64,000 nucleotides of DNA from Watersipora subatra (Eukaryota > Bryozoa > Gymnolaemata > Cheilostomatida > Watersiporidae), in NCBI RefSeq assembly GCF_963576615.1, contig NC_088715.1:58029302-58093301 (forward strand), read 5' to 3'. Below the pieces are notes generated by a model, which saw only the letters and a list, made by a program, of their open reading frames with translations, was not told the DNA's origin and made no database searches. Positions 31,464 to 43,437 of this stretch are shown piece by piece. The position numbers and the translations under genes are program-made. Position 1 is the first letter of the stretch. Each line of letters starts with the position of its first letter.

Positions 31464-33501
31464 GTGGCAATGGCAGAAGCTGGAAGCAGTTCCGCAGAGC
31501 CTGTATCACTCACTGAGCAGTCTGATATCGATGACACTGTATCACATGAACCCATCAATGATGATTTAGATCTAGAAAATAGTGGTGTGACAAAAACCTC
31601 TGAGCAAGAATATGCGAGCATGAGTAGCACTACTGCTGTAGTTAAAAATCGCAAGCATAGAGAGCGCGGTGTGAAAAGCAAACCAAACAGTCAATGAGCT
31701 CACCCCAAAAATTAGTAGATTAGTCAATAGGAAGCTTGGCTTATATGAGCAATCACTTCGTGACAATGATATGAATGATATTGATGTTTTGGAAGCCCAT
31801 CTTGATACCTTTGAAGCAGATGGTAACAAAATGTTAGTTATGTATAACGAGCTGAATGAATTGTCAAAAAATAAAGTTGATGAACAAATCAAAATCATGT
31901 ATACTGATTTCAAACAACAGCTTGATAGAAACATGCAGCTATTTGAGCTACGACTTGATGAGTTGTACCGAGTAGAAGATGATGCCCAGGCAGAAAGAGA
32001 GAGAGGGAGAGAGAGGGAAGAAGAGAGAGGGAGAGAGAGAGGGAGAGAGAGGAGAGGGAGAGAGAGGGAAGAAGAGACAGGGAGAGAGAGGGAGAAAGAG
32101 AGAGAGGGAGAGAGAAAAAGGGAGAGAGAGGGAGAGAGAGAGGAAGAGAGAGAGGAAGAGAGAGCGGGGGAGAGAGGGAGGGAAAGAGGGAGGGAGAGAG
32201 GGAAAGAGGGAGGGAGGAAAGAGAGGGAAGAAGAGAGAGAGAGGGAGAGAGAGAGGGAGAGAGAGAGGGAGAGAGAGAGGGGGAGAGAGAGAGAGGAAAG
32301 AGAGGGAAGAAGAGAGAGAGAGGGAGAGAGAGGAGAGAGAGGGAAGAAGAGAGAGAGAAAGGGAGAGAGAGAGAGAGGAGAAGCTAAGAGAGAGCTTGAA
32401 CGTCAAATGGAAGAGTTTCAAGTGAGAAAAAGAAAACAAATGGAGGCAAGAAGTCTATTTGAGCAAATGGAAATCATTCCCCACTATCCACCTCATCAGC
32501 CAACAGCTACTAGTACAGCAGCAGATGAGAGACAGTCAACAGGTACCGGCACAGCAGCAGTAAGCGAGAGGCAGTCAGCACCTACCAGTGCAGTAGCAGC
32601 AAATGACAGACAGTTAGCAGGTACCAGCGCAGCAGCAGTGAGTGACAGACAGTCAGTAGGTACAGACAACGCAGCACCAAAGCTTTCCCCACCACCTCAA
32701 GATTTATACCAATCTAACAGAGAACAAGAGGCAGGAATGGTAGCTCAGTTAGCAAACTTTATAACAGCCTCAATAAAAGAGACAAAATGTTCTGTAATTG
32801 AACCTTCAATACTTTCCGGAGATGTCCTTGCCTTTGCAGACTGGGAAATAGATTTTGATGACTTCTTTGAAGCTGAAGGCGTAATCGGTATCAGAAAACT
32901 TTGTCTGCTAAAGAAGTACTTAGATGGCGAAGCAAAGAAGTGTGTCAGCGGTTTCCTGATGAGTCAGAGTATAGATGGCTATGATGCTGCCAGAAGGTAC
33001 TCAAAGCAAAGATACGGCAAAAAAATAAATCTATCTCGTCAATTCAGAAAGAAACTTTCAGAATGGCCAAGTATACGAGCCAAAGATGGCCAAGGCTTGC
33101 GCGATTTCGCAGACTTCTGAGCACATTGTAAAAGTGCGATGAAAACGGTACCCCAGCTGAGAAGCTTAGACGATGCCGACCAAAATATGATGTTAATGGA
33201 AAAACTGCCTGATTGGCTCCAAATTAAGTGGAAATATAAGATATCAGAATACGAGGACACAGATGATGAATTTCCTGATTTTTATACATTTGCAACATTC
33301 GTTGCCAAGGAAGCAAAAGCAGCAAATGTCCTGCATGGTCAAAGACAAATTGAAAAGCAAACAACAGAGAAGAAAAATTTCCATGGAACAAAACCTAAGT
33401 CAGTAAGAAGCCTTAAGACTAACAGTCACCCAGAAAAAAACAAAGAAAACTGCATGCCTTTACTGTGGCTTGGAAAACCATCAAACAGCACACTGCAATG
33501 A
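31464..33501 (+). pseudogene. BEL-1 gag
   Basis: The start (31464-31697) is an acidic segment with EQSDIDDTVSHEP. After a frameshift near 31680 the frame from 31771 gives a helical region, then a GA-microsatellite-encoded Arg/Glu tract (31992-32390), a Ser/Ala/Thr repeat linker (ATSAVAANDRQ-like units) and the BEL gag core FADWEIDFDDFFEAEG ... LDGEAKKCVSG. A TGA at 33118 interrupts the same frame, which resumes with MKTVPQLRSLDDADQ. Confidence 0.8.
31992..32390 (+). repeat. GA-rich microsatellite inside gag frame
   Basis: About 400 bp of 'gagagaggga'-type purine tract. It stays in frame with the gag sequence on both sides and encodes alternating Arg and Glu with some Gly. It is also open on the opposite strand as a Leu/Ser run, which is only a shadow. 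Confidence 0.9.
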
Positions 33502-34290
33502 CTTGGTAAAAATGGCATATAACAACTCATTAGAATGGATTAAATCGAAAAGGCTGTGCTACAGTTGTGTCTTAGAGGGCCACAGCACGTCAGACTTTAA
33601 AAACAAAACTTCCTGCAAAAAGTGCAAGAAGCCACACTCGACAATCTTACACAAGACAAAAAAGGATTGGGATGCCACAAAGCGAGAAACCAAGCAAAAG
33701 GAAACGCAATCTAGCAATACAGAAAAGCCCTCAACCATCAAGAACGCTGTCCAAGAAGATAAACCAAACAGCAAAAGAGAAGCTACACAGGTCGATGTAA
33801 AGAACACAAAAAGTAAAGCCAGAACTCTGAGCATGGTGATGCCAGTCTTTGTTTCAGCTGAAAACAGTCAGGAAAAGACACTAACTTACGCACTTCTGGA
33901 TAGTCAGTCTGACACGTGTTTTATATCGTAGGTCGCGTCAAAGGTGAAGCCGTCTTTTCATAATGACAAGGTATCTGTTTCGACAATAATTGGACCCAAA
34001 GATAAAGTTCTAAGACACTACCAAGGTATAAGGATAAGAAACTAGTACAGTCAGGATGGAACCACTATATCAGCTTATGAGCAGGACAATATCCCATGCG
34101 AGAGATATCAAATTCCTACAAGAGACAACACAAGTCATCTAACATACCTGGAAAAAATTAGAAAAGAGCTTCCTCCACCACTGGACATCTCACTTGGACT
34201 TCTACTCGGAACTAACTGCGCCGAGGCCTTGGCTCCAATAAACCACATTAATGGTGCCAAAAGAGAACCATTCGCCATAAAAACCATCCT
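33470..34290 (+). pseudogene. BEL-1 zinc knuckles and protease
   Basis: Three Cys/His clusters: CGLENHQTAHC (split by a frameshift), CYSCVLEGHSTSDF (last Cys lost) and CKKCKKPHSTILH. Then the protease loop ALLDSQSDTCFIS, where the usual Gly after D-S is Gln. Stops follow at 33931 and about 34045, but the BEL protease tail (LGLLLGTNCAEALAP, REPFAIKT) is clear. Confidence 0.8.
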
Positions 34291-34293
34291 TGG

Positions 34294-35361
34294 TTGAACA
34301 GTTTGTGGGGAACAAACAGCCAAAGTAACCTCCATAGTTTAGTGACACGAACCAAGAAAGATCAAGAGATAATACAGCTCATAGAAAGAGACTTTAAAGA
34401 TTGCGAGGAAGAGCGAATGTCACAAGAGGACCTCAAGTTCCTCGCAACTCTCCAGAAAGGAACCTTTCAGAACAAAAATGGGAACTATGTGCTACCACTG
34501 CCCTTCAAAAAGGAAGAAATAGAGTTCCCTCTAAACAGACCTCAAGCTGAGAGAAAGCTGGCGCAACTACTCAAGAGACTGAAGACTGACAAGAATTACC
34601 AGCAAGAGTACAACAAGTTCATGAACAAACTGCTAACAAGTGGACACACAGAAGTTCCAGCAAATGATTGCTCAAGACCTGGTACAGTGTGGTATATTCC
34701 ACACTTCGGTTTTATGCACCTTAACAAGAAGACGAAGAAGATAAGAGTCATGTTCGATGCTAGCACCAAATATGAGGGAATTTCACTTAACGATGTGCTC
34801 TTACAAGGCCCAGATCTTATGAACAGCTTAGAGGAAATTCTCCTGATTTAGAAAAGAAAAGGTGGCCATCTGCTGTGACATCCAATCAATGTTCTACAAT
34901 TTTTATGTGCCAGAGCCGCAGAGGCACTACCTGCAGTTTCTCTGGTTAGATCCTGAGTCATGGCAAGTGAGACAATACAAAATGACTGTGCACCTATTTG
35001 GGGCAACATCCTCTCTGGCAGTGGCAACTTTCGCATTGAGACGATTAGCAGCAGACAAGGATCTTTCAGAAAAGCAGCTAAGTTTCTATGTGAAGATTTT
35101 TACGTTGATGATGGCATCACGAGTGTGAGCACGGCCGAGGGTCCCATCCAGTTGCTAAAGGACACATCTGAAATATGTTCTCATGGTAATGTGAGGCTGC
35201 ATAAAATCATTTCAAATGATAGAGGATGTGATGAGCTCTATACACCCCTCAGAGAAAAAAGAGTCGACTCAAAAAATGACTCAGCTGTGATGAACTCCCT
35301 AATGAAAAGGCACTGGGCATTCAGTGGAATGTGGAGACGGACAGTTTCCAGTTCAAATTGA
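34294..35361 (+). pseudogene. BEL-1 reverse transcriptase
   Basis: It spans three frames. The N-terminal part is at 34294-34851 (VWYIPHFGFMHLNKK, RVMFDASTKYEG), the palm at 34862-35100 (CDIQSMFYNFYV, VHLFGATSS), and the catalytic motif FYVDDGITSVS at about 35098 in a third frame. The YVDD motif itself is intact. Frameshifts near 34855 and 35090 separate the blocks. Confidence 0.85.
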
Positions 35362-37430
35362 AGATCGGCTCCAAACCGGCTAACAAAAGAGGAATACTGT
35401 CAATAGTGGCTCAGGTCTACGATACCTTAGGCTTTGTGGGACCATTTATTTTGACAGGCAAGTATATTCAACAAAGAGTCACTGCAGCAGAACTTGATTG
35501 GGATGCACCAATCCCAACAGAAGAGAAGCTAGAATGGGAGAGATGGTTGGAAGACCTCAAAACGATAGATAAAATCAGCATAAAAAGATGCATGAAAAAA
35601 GCAGGTATGGACGTACAAACCACACAGATTCATGTCTTTAATGATGCTAGTCTGAAGGGATATGGAGCCTGCTGCTACCTACGTCAAGTAGGCAAAGATG
35701 GTACAGTGCATACAATGCTACTGTTTGGAAAGTCACGAGTGGCGCCACTTAAGCCTGTGACCATCCCTAGATTAGAACTCCAAGCTGCGGTGATTGCCGT
35801 AAGAATAAGTAAACTAGTGAGTAGAGAGTTAAAGTTAAGCTTTGAAGAAATGTATTTCTGGTGTGACTCACAGATTGTTCTAGGATACATAGCTAACGAA
35901 TCTAAAAGATTCCACATGTACGTGGCTAACAGGATACATGAAATCCACCAGAACTCTACCCCAAGTCAATGGCATTACGTCAAATCCAAGGACAATCCAG
36001 CTGATATGGCGTCAAGAGGAGCATCAGTTGATGAGCTGATAAACTCAAGCTGGCTTAGTGGACCAGATTTCCTGAAAGAACATGATGTAAAAGCCTACAA
36101 GGAGGCAAACGATGTCATTAGGAAAGTAGAGGAGCATGACCCTGAAGTCAAACCAGTAAAGGTTTTGAAAACAAGTGCTGCCGCTCCTAACATTGCACAC
36201 AAATTCCTTAAGTACAGCACCTTCAATGAACTGGTGAAGAGCCTGGCTATCTTGCAAAAATCAGTGAGGAAAAAGACATGGAAAAGTGTTTCAGCGACTG
36301 CCGAAGACATGCAAGAGGCTGAAGTACTTGCTATTAAGCGTACACAAGAAATGAGTTTTCAAGAAGAAATTCAGACTCTAAAAGAAAATAAATCTGTCAC
36401 AAAGGACAGCACCATTGCCAAACTGAATCCTTACCTAGATAAACAGAGTATTCTCCGTGTTGGTGGGAGACTCCATAGAGCGGACATCACCACCAATGAG
36501 AAGTGTCCCATGATCGTACCCAAGTACAGTCATTTGGCAAAACTATTAGTAAGGCACCACCATCATAGAATACACCACCTCGGTCGCAGGAGCCCTCTAG
36601 CCGCAACACGAGAAGCTGGTTACTGGATAATCAGGGGCGCCTCAACAGTTAAGTCTACGATTAGTGACTGCTTTGCATGCTCGAAACTACGCAAACCTCT
36701 GCAGGAACAGTTAATGGGAGACCTGTCAGCAGAAAGAGTGCAAAGGACACCACCCTTTTCACGTGTTGGTATGAATGTCTTCGGACCCTACCATGTTAGA
36801 GAGAGACGATCCACACTAAAACGTTATGGACTTATATTTACGTGTCTGTACAGTAGAGCTGTACACATTGAAATGCTTGACGACCCGTCAACCGATAGCT
36901 TCATCAATGCATTGGGATGTCTCACAGCAATTAAAGGACATGTGATCGCACTTTACAGTGATAATGCAACCAACTTTGTTGGAGCAAAAAACTTGTTTGA
37001 CAAAGAATTAGAAAGGGTCTCTGATCCCAAGATGCAGAAATACCTTTTGGACCATAGGATAACCTTTAAAAACAACACACCTGAAGCAAGTCACCAGGGA
37101 GGTGCCTGGGAGAAACTCATACGCTCGGCCAAGGCTGTCCTCAATGGCATGGCCATCAACTACAAAGAACGAATCGATTCACAGACACTCAGAACTGCTT
37201 TCTATGAAGTGGCAAGCACACTGAATAATAAGCCACCGACAGCTACCAATATTAGAAGCCTAGACGAAGAGATTATAGCGCCAAATAGACTTCTCACCAT
37301 GAAGAGAGGGCAGACTTCGGCCCTTCCACCAGGAAAGTTTACAGACAGTGAAGTGTATGGAAAAGCCAGATGGAAGAAGGCACAACAAATTGCCGATGAA
37401 TTCTTCAAGCCTGGAAATCTGAATATTTAA
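35331..37430 (+). CDS. BEL-1 RT end, RNase H and integrase (open, 699 codons)
   Basis: This is the longest open frame in the window; it lacks its own true start because it is part of pol. Residues about 1-90 are the RT end. RNase H follows from about 100 (HVFNDASLKGYGAC, SRVAPLKPVTIPRLELQAAV, WCDSQIVLGYI). The integrase zinc part is near 409-450 (HHHHRIHH ... CFACSK). The core is from about 480 and has the second Asp in YSDNATNF (about 543) and the Glu in GGAWEKL (about 594). The first catalytic Asp is replaced by Asn in VGMNVFGP (codon aat at 36774, residue 482), which should abolish activity. Confidence 0.88.
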   Translation: METDSFQFKLKIGSKPANKRGILSIVAQVYDTLGFVGPFILTGKYIQQRVTAAELDWDAPIPTEEKLEWERWLEDLKTIDKISIKRCMKKAGMDVQTTQIHVFNDASLKGYGACCYLRQVGKDGTVHTMLLFGKSRVAPLKPVTIPRLELQAAVIAVRISKLVSRELKLSFEEMYFWCDSQIVLGYIANESKRFHMYVANRIHEIHQNSTPSQWHYVKSKDNPADMASRGASVDELINSSWLSGPDFLKEHDVKAYKEANDVIRKVEEHDPEVKPVKVLKTSAAAPNIAHKFLKYSTFNELVKSLAILQKSVRKKTWKSVSATAEDMQEAEVLAIKRTQEMSFQEEIQTLKENKSVTKDSTIAKLNPYLDKQSILRVGGRLHRADITTNEKCPMIVPKYSHLAKLLVRHHHHRIHHLGRRSPLAATREAGYWIIRGASTVKSTISDCFACSKLRKPLQEQLMGDLSAERVQRTPPFSRVGMNVFGPYHVRERRSTLKRYGLIFTCLYSRAVHIEMLDDPSTDSFINALGCLTAIKGHVIALYSDNATNFVGAKNLFDKELERVSDPKMQKYLLDHRITFKNNTPEASHQGGAWEKLIRSAKAVLNGMAINYKERIDSQTLRTAFYEVASTLNNKPPTATNIRSLDEEIIAPNRLLTMKRGQTSALPPGKFTDSEVYGKARWKKAQQIADEFFKPGNLNI

Positions 37431-37677
37431 GTCAGATTACCCAACGGACAAAGTGGCACACCGAAAATCAAAACATCGCAGTTGGTGATTTAGTAGTTCT
37501 CAAGGACAGCAACATGCCTCGTATGTGCACGATGTGCACAAGAGTGATGATGACAAAGTAAGAAATGTGACTTTAAGGATGGCGAATCGTCACCTGGACA
37601 ACAAGGGAAAGCCACTGGCTCCACCCTCCGTCCTCAAGCGCCCTATACAGAAAATTGTACTGTTATTAAAAGGCTAA
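37431..37677 (+). pseudogene. BEL-1 integrase C-terminus
   Basis: After a frameshift at the end of the long frame, the C-terminal part continues: SEYLSQITQRTKWH, VGDLVVLKDSNMP, then VRNVTLRMANR and a stop near 37675. This is the usual end of BEL pol. Confidence 0.75.
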
Positions 37678-37879
37678 GTATAAGTAGTTAGTTAGTATTT
37701 AGTAGTGTAGTACACATATATACGCATATACCAACTTCATGCAACTTATCACTATGTTCATTTTATAAGCAATGCACATGTTATATGTACATTTAACCCT
37801 TTTATCTTACGTTGTACACTTGTTATATATGCTGAACACATTGTTACGTTAATAAATTTCATGAAAATTTAGGTGGGAG

Positions 37880-38781
37880 TGTTGAGTTTTTATTTGCGAT
37901 GTGACCCAGTGTCAGGTCAGCTATGTGTTGCGGTCGGGCTGTGGCTGGCTGCACCAGTGGAGGCAGTCTGTCTATCTTTGTGATTGAGGATCCGGTTAGC
38001 AACACCTGTTTACTTGTCAGCTTTTGTCATTAAAATATGAAAATAACAGTTATATTCTATCCTGTACCCAAATACCACTTTAAAATGACTCAGTTTGCCT
38101 TTGGATGCCAATACAGCAGCACCAAAATGTTTTCTTGCAGTCACGCATCTCACTACATATCAAAGCTTTTCTTAGAAGAATTTTAAAAGGCTTGTGCTAT
38201 CCATTATATAGTCAAGCTATCAGTCAGCACAGTATTTGTCGTCAGTCAGGGAGTGTCAACTCCAAAACCTAATCACTGTTGTTTTTGGAATCACAAGGTA
38301 AATTTCAATATAATTGTAATGTTTTCTTGTTGTTAATTCTGTCGTATGTAATATGCTACTATATTGTGGTTTTATATCAATTCCAGTTATCATGTGTTCA
38401 TTCATGCTATGCAATGTGTCAATGCACTCACTCTCAATTAATATTTCCTACATGGATTGTACATCATATGTTATGTTTGTTTATCAGGCGTTATTAGTGA
38501 GTATTATCTGTTCACATATCAGTACATTTGTGTAAACTTTTGGCAGGTCTCACGGTCAAGCTAGATTACTACCAGTTGTTTTGTCAGCATATAATAAAGA
38601 AATAAAGTCAGCAGTAATCTACAGTGATCAGTGCACTTTTCTCTCAACACAATAGTAGTTAGCCAGTCAGTCTGAGAGCTCAGGTTCTTACAGTAGAACC
38701 TTCGGTGATAACTCCACGGAAAGACGTCACTAAACCAGTCAGAAGTCAGTTACAATTACAACCAGTCTGAGGTAAGTTACA
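37880..38781 (+). repeat. BEL-1 3' LTR
   Basis: Counterpart of 30357-31288, starting tgttgagtttttatttgc right after a purine tract. Similarity ends at gttaca (38781). Confidence 0.88.
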
Positions 38782-38932
38782 ATTGTATCAATTACAGTCG
38801 TATCAATTGGGATTTCTTTTACAGTTTCTACCCTTTATTTTTCAACTCGCTGAGTTCAATTTTATCTTTTACAAAACTCCTGACACCATATAGTGTAGGC
38901 CTCATATTACATATGATATACAGAATGTTACA

Positions 38933-39123
38933 TGTAAGGTTCACTAGGCTATACTCTCACTGCTCTGACCTGGCAGCAATCATTTTGTAATTAACTATTT
39001 TTTGTCATCAGTTTTGGTCACCCCATAGGTGTTTATTGCTCTATGATGGCCTATGATACCACTAACCCAACAGATATTCACACTGATTGCTGATTCATTC
39101 TTTAGGCAACAGGAGAACTGGTC
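38933..39123 (+). repeat. BEL-2 5' LTR (matched part)
   Basis: It starts tgtaaggttcactaggctat and ends at ggagaactggt. It matches 45939-46126 with scattered changes; beyond this the two sides no longer align by eye. Confidence 0.75.
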
Positions 39124-39769
39124 AGAGCTAAGTCAGAGTATCTGAACATTTACTACCTAGGCTTCTCTTTCTACAAATTTTCATCATCTGCTACAAGAAG
39201 AGATAGTGTTTGTTTTATTAGAAGTTATAGTCTTCAATTTCAACTTAACTGCTCACACATACTGTTGTAGTAAAAAATACTACACAAATTAACTCTTTCT
39301 CTACAAACACTATTATTCATCACAATCGATTAGCATTTAGGTTTAGTTATTAGTTGGTATACTTAGAATTAGAAGTAGTTATTTTAATATACATTTGATT
39401 TGGTTCAAAATTGTTGGAACGAGGGTCAATGATATCATAGCAGACTTGTGTAGATACCAGGCATCGCTTTGATCAATCCCAATATCCTTATTGCGCAGTG
39501 TGTTAATTTCTTCACTGTGTATGCATAACCAACCATATTACATATCAGTTTATTTTTATGATTGCTGCCTTGTGGGAGCGGTGGGGGTATGCTGCGTGGA
39601 GTTTTTCCCCTCTACAGAGAAATCTAGTTTCTTGCCTCAGCCACACATTGGCAGCAGCATTATTATTGTGTTTTATGTACTACAGTTTTAATAATTACCT
39701 TACAACATACTTACTAACAAGGCCAGTTCAGCAAAGCACACTGGCACGCGCGCACTCACATCACGGAGA

Positions 39770-41880
39770 TTGCAAGCACTGGTGCTTATTAAGGAAGCCG
39801 AAATTGTCATTGAAATTCAAAGTCAGTTTCATTTGTTAGTCAAGCATGAATTGAGCAGTAGTGATACACAAACTTCCCGCAATGAGCAGCTATACCAACA
39901 GCTCATCATTTCACCTAGTTTAAGTGAAGCTGTTGAATATTTTGAAAAATCTATGCAGATTGGGTTATCTGATGAAAAGATTTCAAAGTTGGTGAAACAA
40001 ATGGATCGCAGAGGCAGATAAAGCAAATATTTTAAGACAGGCGAAGCAGAGACTTAGTGTGTCAGCCAATAGGTCCAGCAGCTATTCTCTTCCCCATTGT
40101 AGAGGTAACAGGGCAAAGGCAATCACTACAGTCACATTCACCACGTCTAACTCTCAATCCCGGTCAAACTGAACTGGTACAAAGCGGTATGACTGCTCTG
40201 GGTACGAGTTCGGTTAGTGAAAGAGTTCGTAGCGAAAGGTCATCGGGATTATACAAATCTGACTCACAGAGCAGGCAATCTGTACCTGACCATGAGACAC
40301 TACCAATGACTCACACCATGAATGAAGACGATATTAGCTTAGTACAGCATATTGCATCTAAAAGTAACTCACCAAAATTGCAGACAAGCCTTAGGTCACA
40401 ACCCAATAAATTTAGTTCAAAGGCTCAATCAAATAACTCACAAGCAATAGGCAATTTCATTGAAACTCACATAAAAATCACAGTCATACATGACTACAAG
40501 TAGTGTTCAGTCTGGCAAGTCTCAGACCTCATATTTTAGAGCTAAGGCTACAGAAGCAGCCACTAAAGTTGCCACAACAGAGGCAAAACTTCAAGCAGAG
40601 CTTGACACCAAGCGTGTTGAGGAGGAGCTGGAATTGCTTCAGCTCAAGCAGCATGAGCAGGTCTTGGCTAAAAGGTGACATATTACCGAAATCAAACTTT
40701 GTGGTGAAGTAGAGGCCAACAGGGCAAAACAGCAAGCCTATGAAGTTGCATCAGAGAGAAACCATGATGATGAGTTAAGGTCCTCATTGTTATGACCATC
40801 CCCCAACATATTTCAGAATTCTGGCAAAAGAAATGATTACACAATTTATATAGATGAAGAGACCAAGAGTGTATTATCAGCTGGCCCCGTAAGCGTGGTA
40901 CAAGATGTATCTGAGACCGTTGCTAAAACTGTGGGTAAATCTATGGCTACAGCCCTAGTCATGAACAGGAACAATATCTCGGATCCAGTTGTGTTCAATG
41001 GAGATCCACTAAAGTACACAGACTGGAAGATGGCATTCCATGGCTTTATTGGAACTTGCCCATTCACTCCTCTTCAAAAGCTTCATCTACTTCGTCAGTA
41101 TAAAAGTGAAGATGCTATTGAATGTATAAAGGGGTATTTCAGTTTACAAAAGCCCAAATGCATACCAAGTGGCACTAGATGTACTTGAAGAAAAATTTGG
41201 TTCTCATGAACTGATTGAGGAAACTTTCTTTGATAGGTTGGTACAGTGGCCAAAAATCATAGATCATTCAACATTGAAAATGTACAGTTATTTTCTCAAT
41301 CAATGTGCAACAGCAATGGTAGCAATTCCAGGCCTTCAAGTACTTAATAAAAAGAGACAAAACAAGAAACTCATACATGTTCCACTAGAACCACTGCATG
41401 ACAGATAGATCAGGTATGCCACAAATCAGGTGGAAAAGTCAGATGTATTTCTTGATTTCCACAGTTATGCCAAGTTCATTGCTCACGAAGCAAAGGTTTC
41501 TGGTAGCACTTTGCGTGAAATAACTCACAAGCAAGCAAAAAACAAATTAAACAGCTTGAAGAGAAGATCAGCACATGTTTCTTTGAAAGCAGAAACTAAG
41601 TCTCAAAGTGAACCTGAAAATGTTGTTAGGAATAAGCCAGTACAGGGAAATCATGAAATCCGGTGTTTATTTTGCAAACTTCCAAGAAAAGAACGATGGA
41701 AAAATGAAACAGCAAATTGTTTTCATCTATAAAAACTCTCCGAGCAAGAAATCCAAAAGTTCATAACAGATAACTCTTTGTGCTTTGCATGCTTAGAAAA
41801 GGCAATAGATACCAACAATGTCAATCAAAATCTACTTGTGTTACATGCAAGGCAGCACATCCAACCATACAAAATGTAAA
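39770..41880 (+). pseudogene. BEL-2 gag
   Basis: The leader frame 39770-40021 (EYFEKSMQIGLSDEKISKL) is followed by a Ser/Gln-rich linker and the core VVFNGDPLKYTDWKMAFHGF (about 40985), then ALDVLEEKFGSHELIEETFF after a frameshift. It ends with Cys clusters CLFCKLP and CFACLEK ... CVTCKAAHP (41780-41870). Several stops and shifts. Confidence 0.75.
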
Positions 41881-41882
41881 GT

Positions 41883-42557
41883 ATGAAGCCAAAAAATCAC
41901 CATGCTACTCAAGTAAATTTTAGCAGTAAGACTCCTGAGGATACTAAAACCACAAAACTTGCCACAGATGCAAAGAAAACTGTATGCAACCAAGCTTCCA
42001 CTAAAAGAACCAAAGTGCTTATGTCAATGACAGTTCCGGTTTGGGTCTCTTCTGTAAAGGAGCCAAACAAAAAGGTGCTCACATACGCTAACTTAGACTC
42101 AGGTAGCGATTCTTGCTACATAAGAGGCACTATAGCCGATCAACCCTCAGGTGACAAAAAACCTATTAAACTGCCTATAGAAACAATGTCTAACAAACAC
42201 TTTCAACTAGACACAATGTCTACAAGTGACCTCATTGTCAGAGAATATAACTGCGCAAAAGATGTTAATCTTCCTATTGTATACACTACCGAACAGATAT
42301 CTGCTAAATATGAATCTATACTAAAAGCTGATGCAGTAGCTCATTGGGGTCATCTGCAAGACATTGCAGATAAGATGACTAATGAACCAGACATTGAGGT
42401 CGGTCTACTCATAAGAGGTTACTGTCCAGTAGCCTTCAAACCTAAAGAAGTCAGAGTGGAAAGCAATCAGGATGATGATCCTTTTGGCCTACACAGTGAT
42501 CTGGGATGGGCAGTCTGGAATTGTCCTCTAGAGACATTTCCAACTGCACCATTGTGA
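41883..42557 (+). pseudogene. BEL-2 protease
   Basis: A 225-codon open stretch with a protease loop YANLDSGSDSCYI (D-S-G kept) and the tail DIEVGLLIRGYCPVAFKP. It carries the BEL protease domain and the link to RT. It ends at LGWAVWNC, where BEL proteins normally have the W-x-I/V-G block. Confidence 0.8.
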
Positions 42558-42639
42558 ACAAAACTATCATAGAGCCCATAGATGACAAACTGAAACAACT
42601 TTCATTTGCCGACCTGAAACAAGCAAACAAATAAACAAA

Positions 42640-43437
42640 TTGATAGACATGCTAAGCCAAGACTTCAAAGATTTTGCTACTATTAAAGATGCACTGTCTA
42701 TACAAGATAAAACCCTTCTTGAACTAATGAGCAACAAAACTGTGGTATTAAAAAACCATGTCACAATGCCGTTGCCGCTCAAACAGAGGCCAACTTCTAA
42801 TGGTAGCTTCAAAACAGCAGAGGCTCGTTTCAAAAATCTCAAAAAAAGGCTTGAGAAAGACCCAAATCTTTTTGAGCAATACCATGCATTCATGAATGAC
42901 CTAATCACAAAATGTAAAGCAGAATAAGTGCCAACGGAGGAGCATAGCAAAAAAGACTCCTGGTATATACCTCATTTTGAGGTTTGGCATCCAAAGAAAC
43001 CAGACAAAATTCGAGTATTTTTTTATGGAAATGCCAAAACAGATGGTAGATGCATCAATGACTACCTCATGCAGGAACCTGACTTAATGAACAGTCTCAT
43101 AGGCATCCTTCTTCGCTTTCATCAAACACAAGTTGGTGTCACATGTGATATTGAACGTATGTTCTACCAATTCAGCGTAGCAAAGAAGGATAGAGACTAT
43201 CTCAGGTTTTTATGGTTTGACCAAAAAGGAAAACCAACCATATACCGTATGAATGTACACCTATTTGGGGCAAGATCATCGCCCGCATGCGAATCATATG
43301 GTTTGCGTTTTATTACCAAGCATATGAGTGATACAAGTTCTGTCGTCAGTAAACAGGCACGCACCTTTGTTGAACAAAATGTTTATGTAGATGATGGGCT
43401 TCTTAGTGTTGAAAACTCTGAGCAGTCAACATTTTGA
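42640..43437 (+). pseudogene. BEL-2 reverse transcriptase
   Basis: One frame with a single TAA at 42925. Blocks: MPLPLKQRPTSNG, SWYIPHFEVWHPKKPDKIRV, TCDIERMFYQFSV, VHLFGARSSPACESYGL and the catalytic NVYVDDGLLSVE (about 43380). A further piece follows after the stop at 43435. Confidence 0.87.

Larger units (their letters stand above)
30357..38781 (+). mobile_element. BEL-1: complete-ended BEL/Pao retrotransposon
   Basis: Two LTRs (30357-31288 and 37880-38781) flank gag, protease, RT, RNase H and integrase of the BEL/Pao type. A polypurine stretch (aggtgggag) lies directly before the 3' LTR. Flanking bases attat and attgt could be a 5-bp target duplication with one change. No envelope-like gene is seen. 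Coding is broken by frameshifts near 31680, 33480, 34290, 34850, 35090 and 35320 and by stops, so it is not autonomous. LTR differences are scattered, pointing to an insertion of moderate age. Confidence 0.9.

Noticed and set aside
31948-32439. 163-codon Leu/Ser frame on the minus strand
   Set aside because: It is the complement of the GA tract in BEL-1 gag.
39491-39839. Frames between the BEL-2 5' LTR and gag
   Set aside because: Composition and position fit an untranslated leader; no family features.
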